A DNA stretch of 64,000 nucleotides. Source: Alicyclobacillus herbarius DSM 13609 (GTDB lineage: Bacteria; Bacillota; Bacilli; Alicyclobacillales; Alicyclobacillaceae). Shown piece after piece: positions 64,000-64,000 of the stretch. A program made the position numbers and the translations under genes. Under the pieces are notes generated by a model that saw nothing but the letters and a program-made list of their open reading frames with translations, ran no database searches and was not told where the DNA came from. The stretch spans positions 1 to 64,000 of the forward strand of contig NZ_AUMH01000003.1 of the NCBI RefSeq assembly GCF_000430585.1. The letters are read 5' to 3'. Every line of letters starts with the position of its first letter. The first letter of the stretch is position 1.

Positions 64000-64000
64000 T

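Overview
The window is about 64 kb of moderately GC-rich chromosome from an endospore-forming Firmicute, most likely an Alicyclobacillaceae-type bacillus. The evidence is a full set of sporulation genes (spo0A, spoIVB, spoIIIAA-AH, spo0B, spoIVFA/FB, spoIIB, kinase-like coat genes), Bacillus-type gene order, frequent GTG/TTG starts behind strong AGGAGG sites, and an OLE RNA/oapA pair. OLE RNA is known mainly from extremophilic and anaerobic Gram-positives. No tRNA, rRNA or CRISPR array was seen.

Layout. 1-3.4 kb is a scrambled accessory edge: a possible transposase tail, an orphan membrane protein, an IS4-type transposase and an N-truncated tyrosine recombinase. 3.5-27 kb is one long minus-strand block, read from high to low coordinates: spoIIIAA-AH, accB-accC, asp23/amaP/DUF2273, nusB, a TsaD-like paralogue, an FNR-type flavoprotein, xseA-xseB-ispA, OLE RNA-oapA-dxs-tlyA, nadK, recN, spoIVB, spo0A. 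spo0A has a textbook sigma-H promoter and three perfect 0A boxes inside the end of spoIVB. 27-30 kb holds yqhV, efp, a Xaa-Pro peptidase and aroQ.

30-39 kb has a plus-strand trio (phosphatase, YqhH helicase, YqhG) converging on a DnaI-like ATPase and a seven-gene comG-type pseudopilus operon. 39-49.5 kb runs JAMM protease, obg, spo0B, rpmA-prp-rplU, spoIVFB/FA, minD/minC, mreD/C/B, radC. 49.6-64 kb carries a DUF4321 protein, spoIIB, a G5/3D cell-wall protein with an unusual leader, pilT, a minimal prepilin peptidase, murC, folC, valS under a T-box, and two kinase-like spore coat genes (the last cut by the window edge).

How it fits together. In B. subtilis the efp-spoIIIA-acc-nusB-xse-ispA-dxs-recN-spo0A region and the valS-folC-comC-mre-min-obg region are separate; here they are joined at the comG/JAMM/obg boundary. 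The main functional themes are the sporulation relay (Spo0B to Spo0A), the mother-cell/forespore channel and pro-sigma-K processing, rod shape and division-site control, DNA-uptake pilus assembly (comG operon, PilT and prepilin peptidase all present), isoprenoid synthesis, and fatty-acid initiation. The most notable element is the roughly 617-nt OLE RNA with its own TATAAT promoter directly upstream of its membrane partner OapA, between ispA and dxs. Less familiar items are the competing-hairpin leader of the 3D-protein gene, a 20-bp tandem duplication that truncates the JAMM protease, a Kae1-family paralogue in the folD slot, and three tiny plus-strand membrane proteins inside minus-strand operons.
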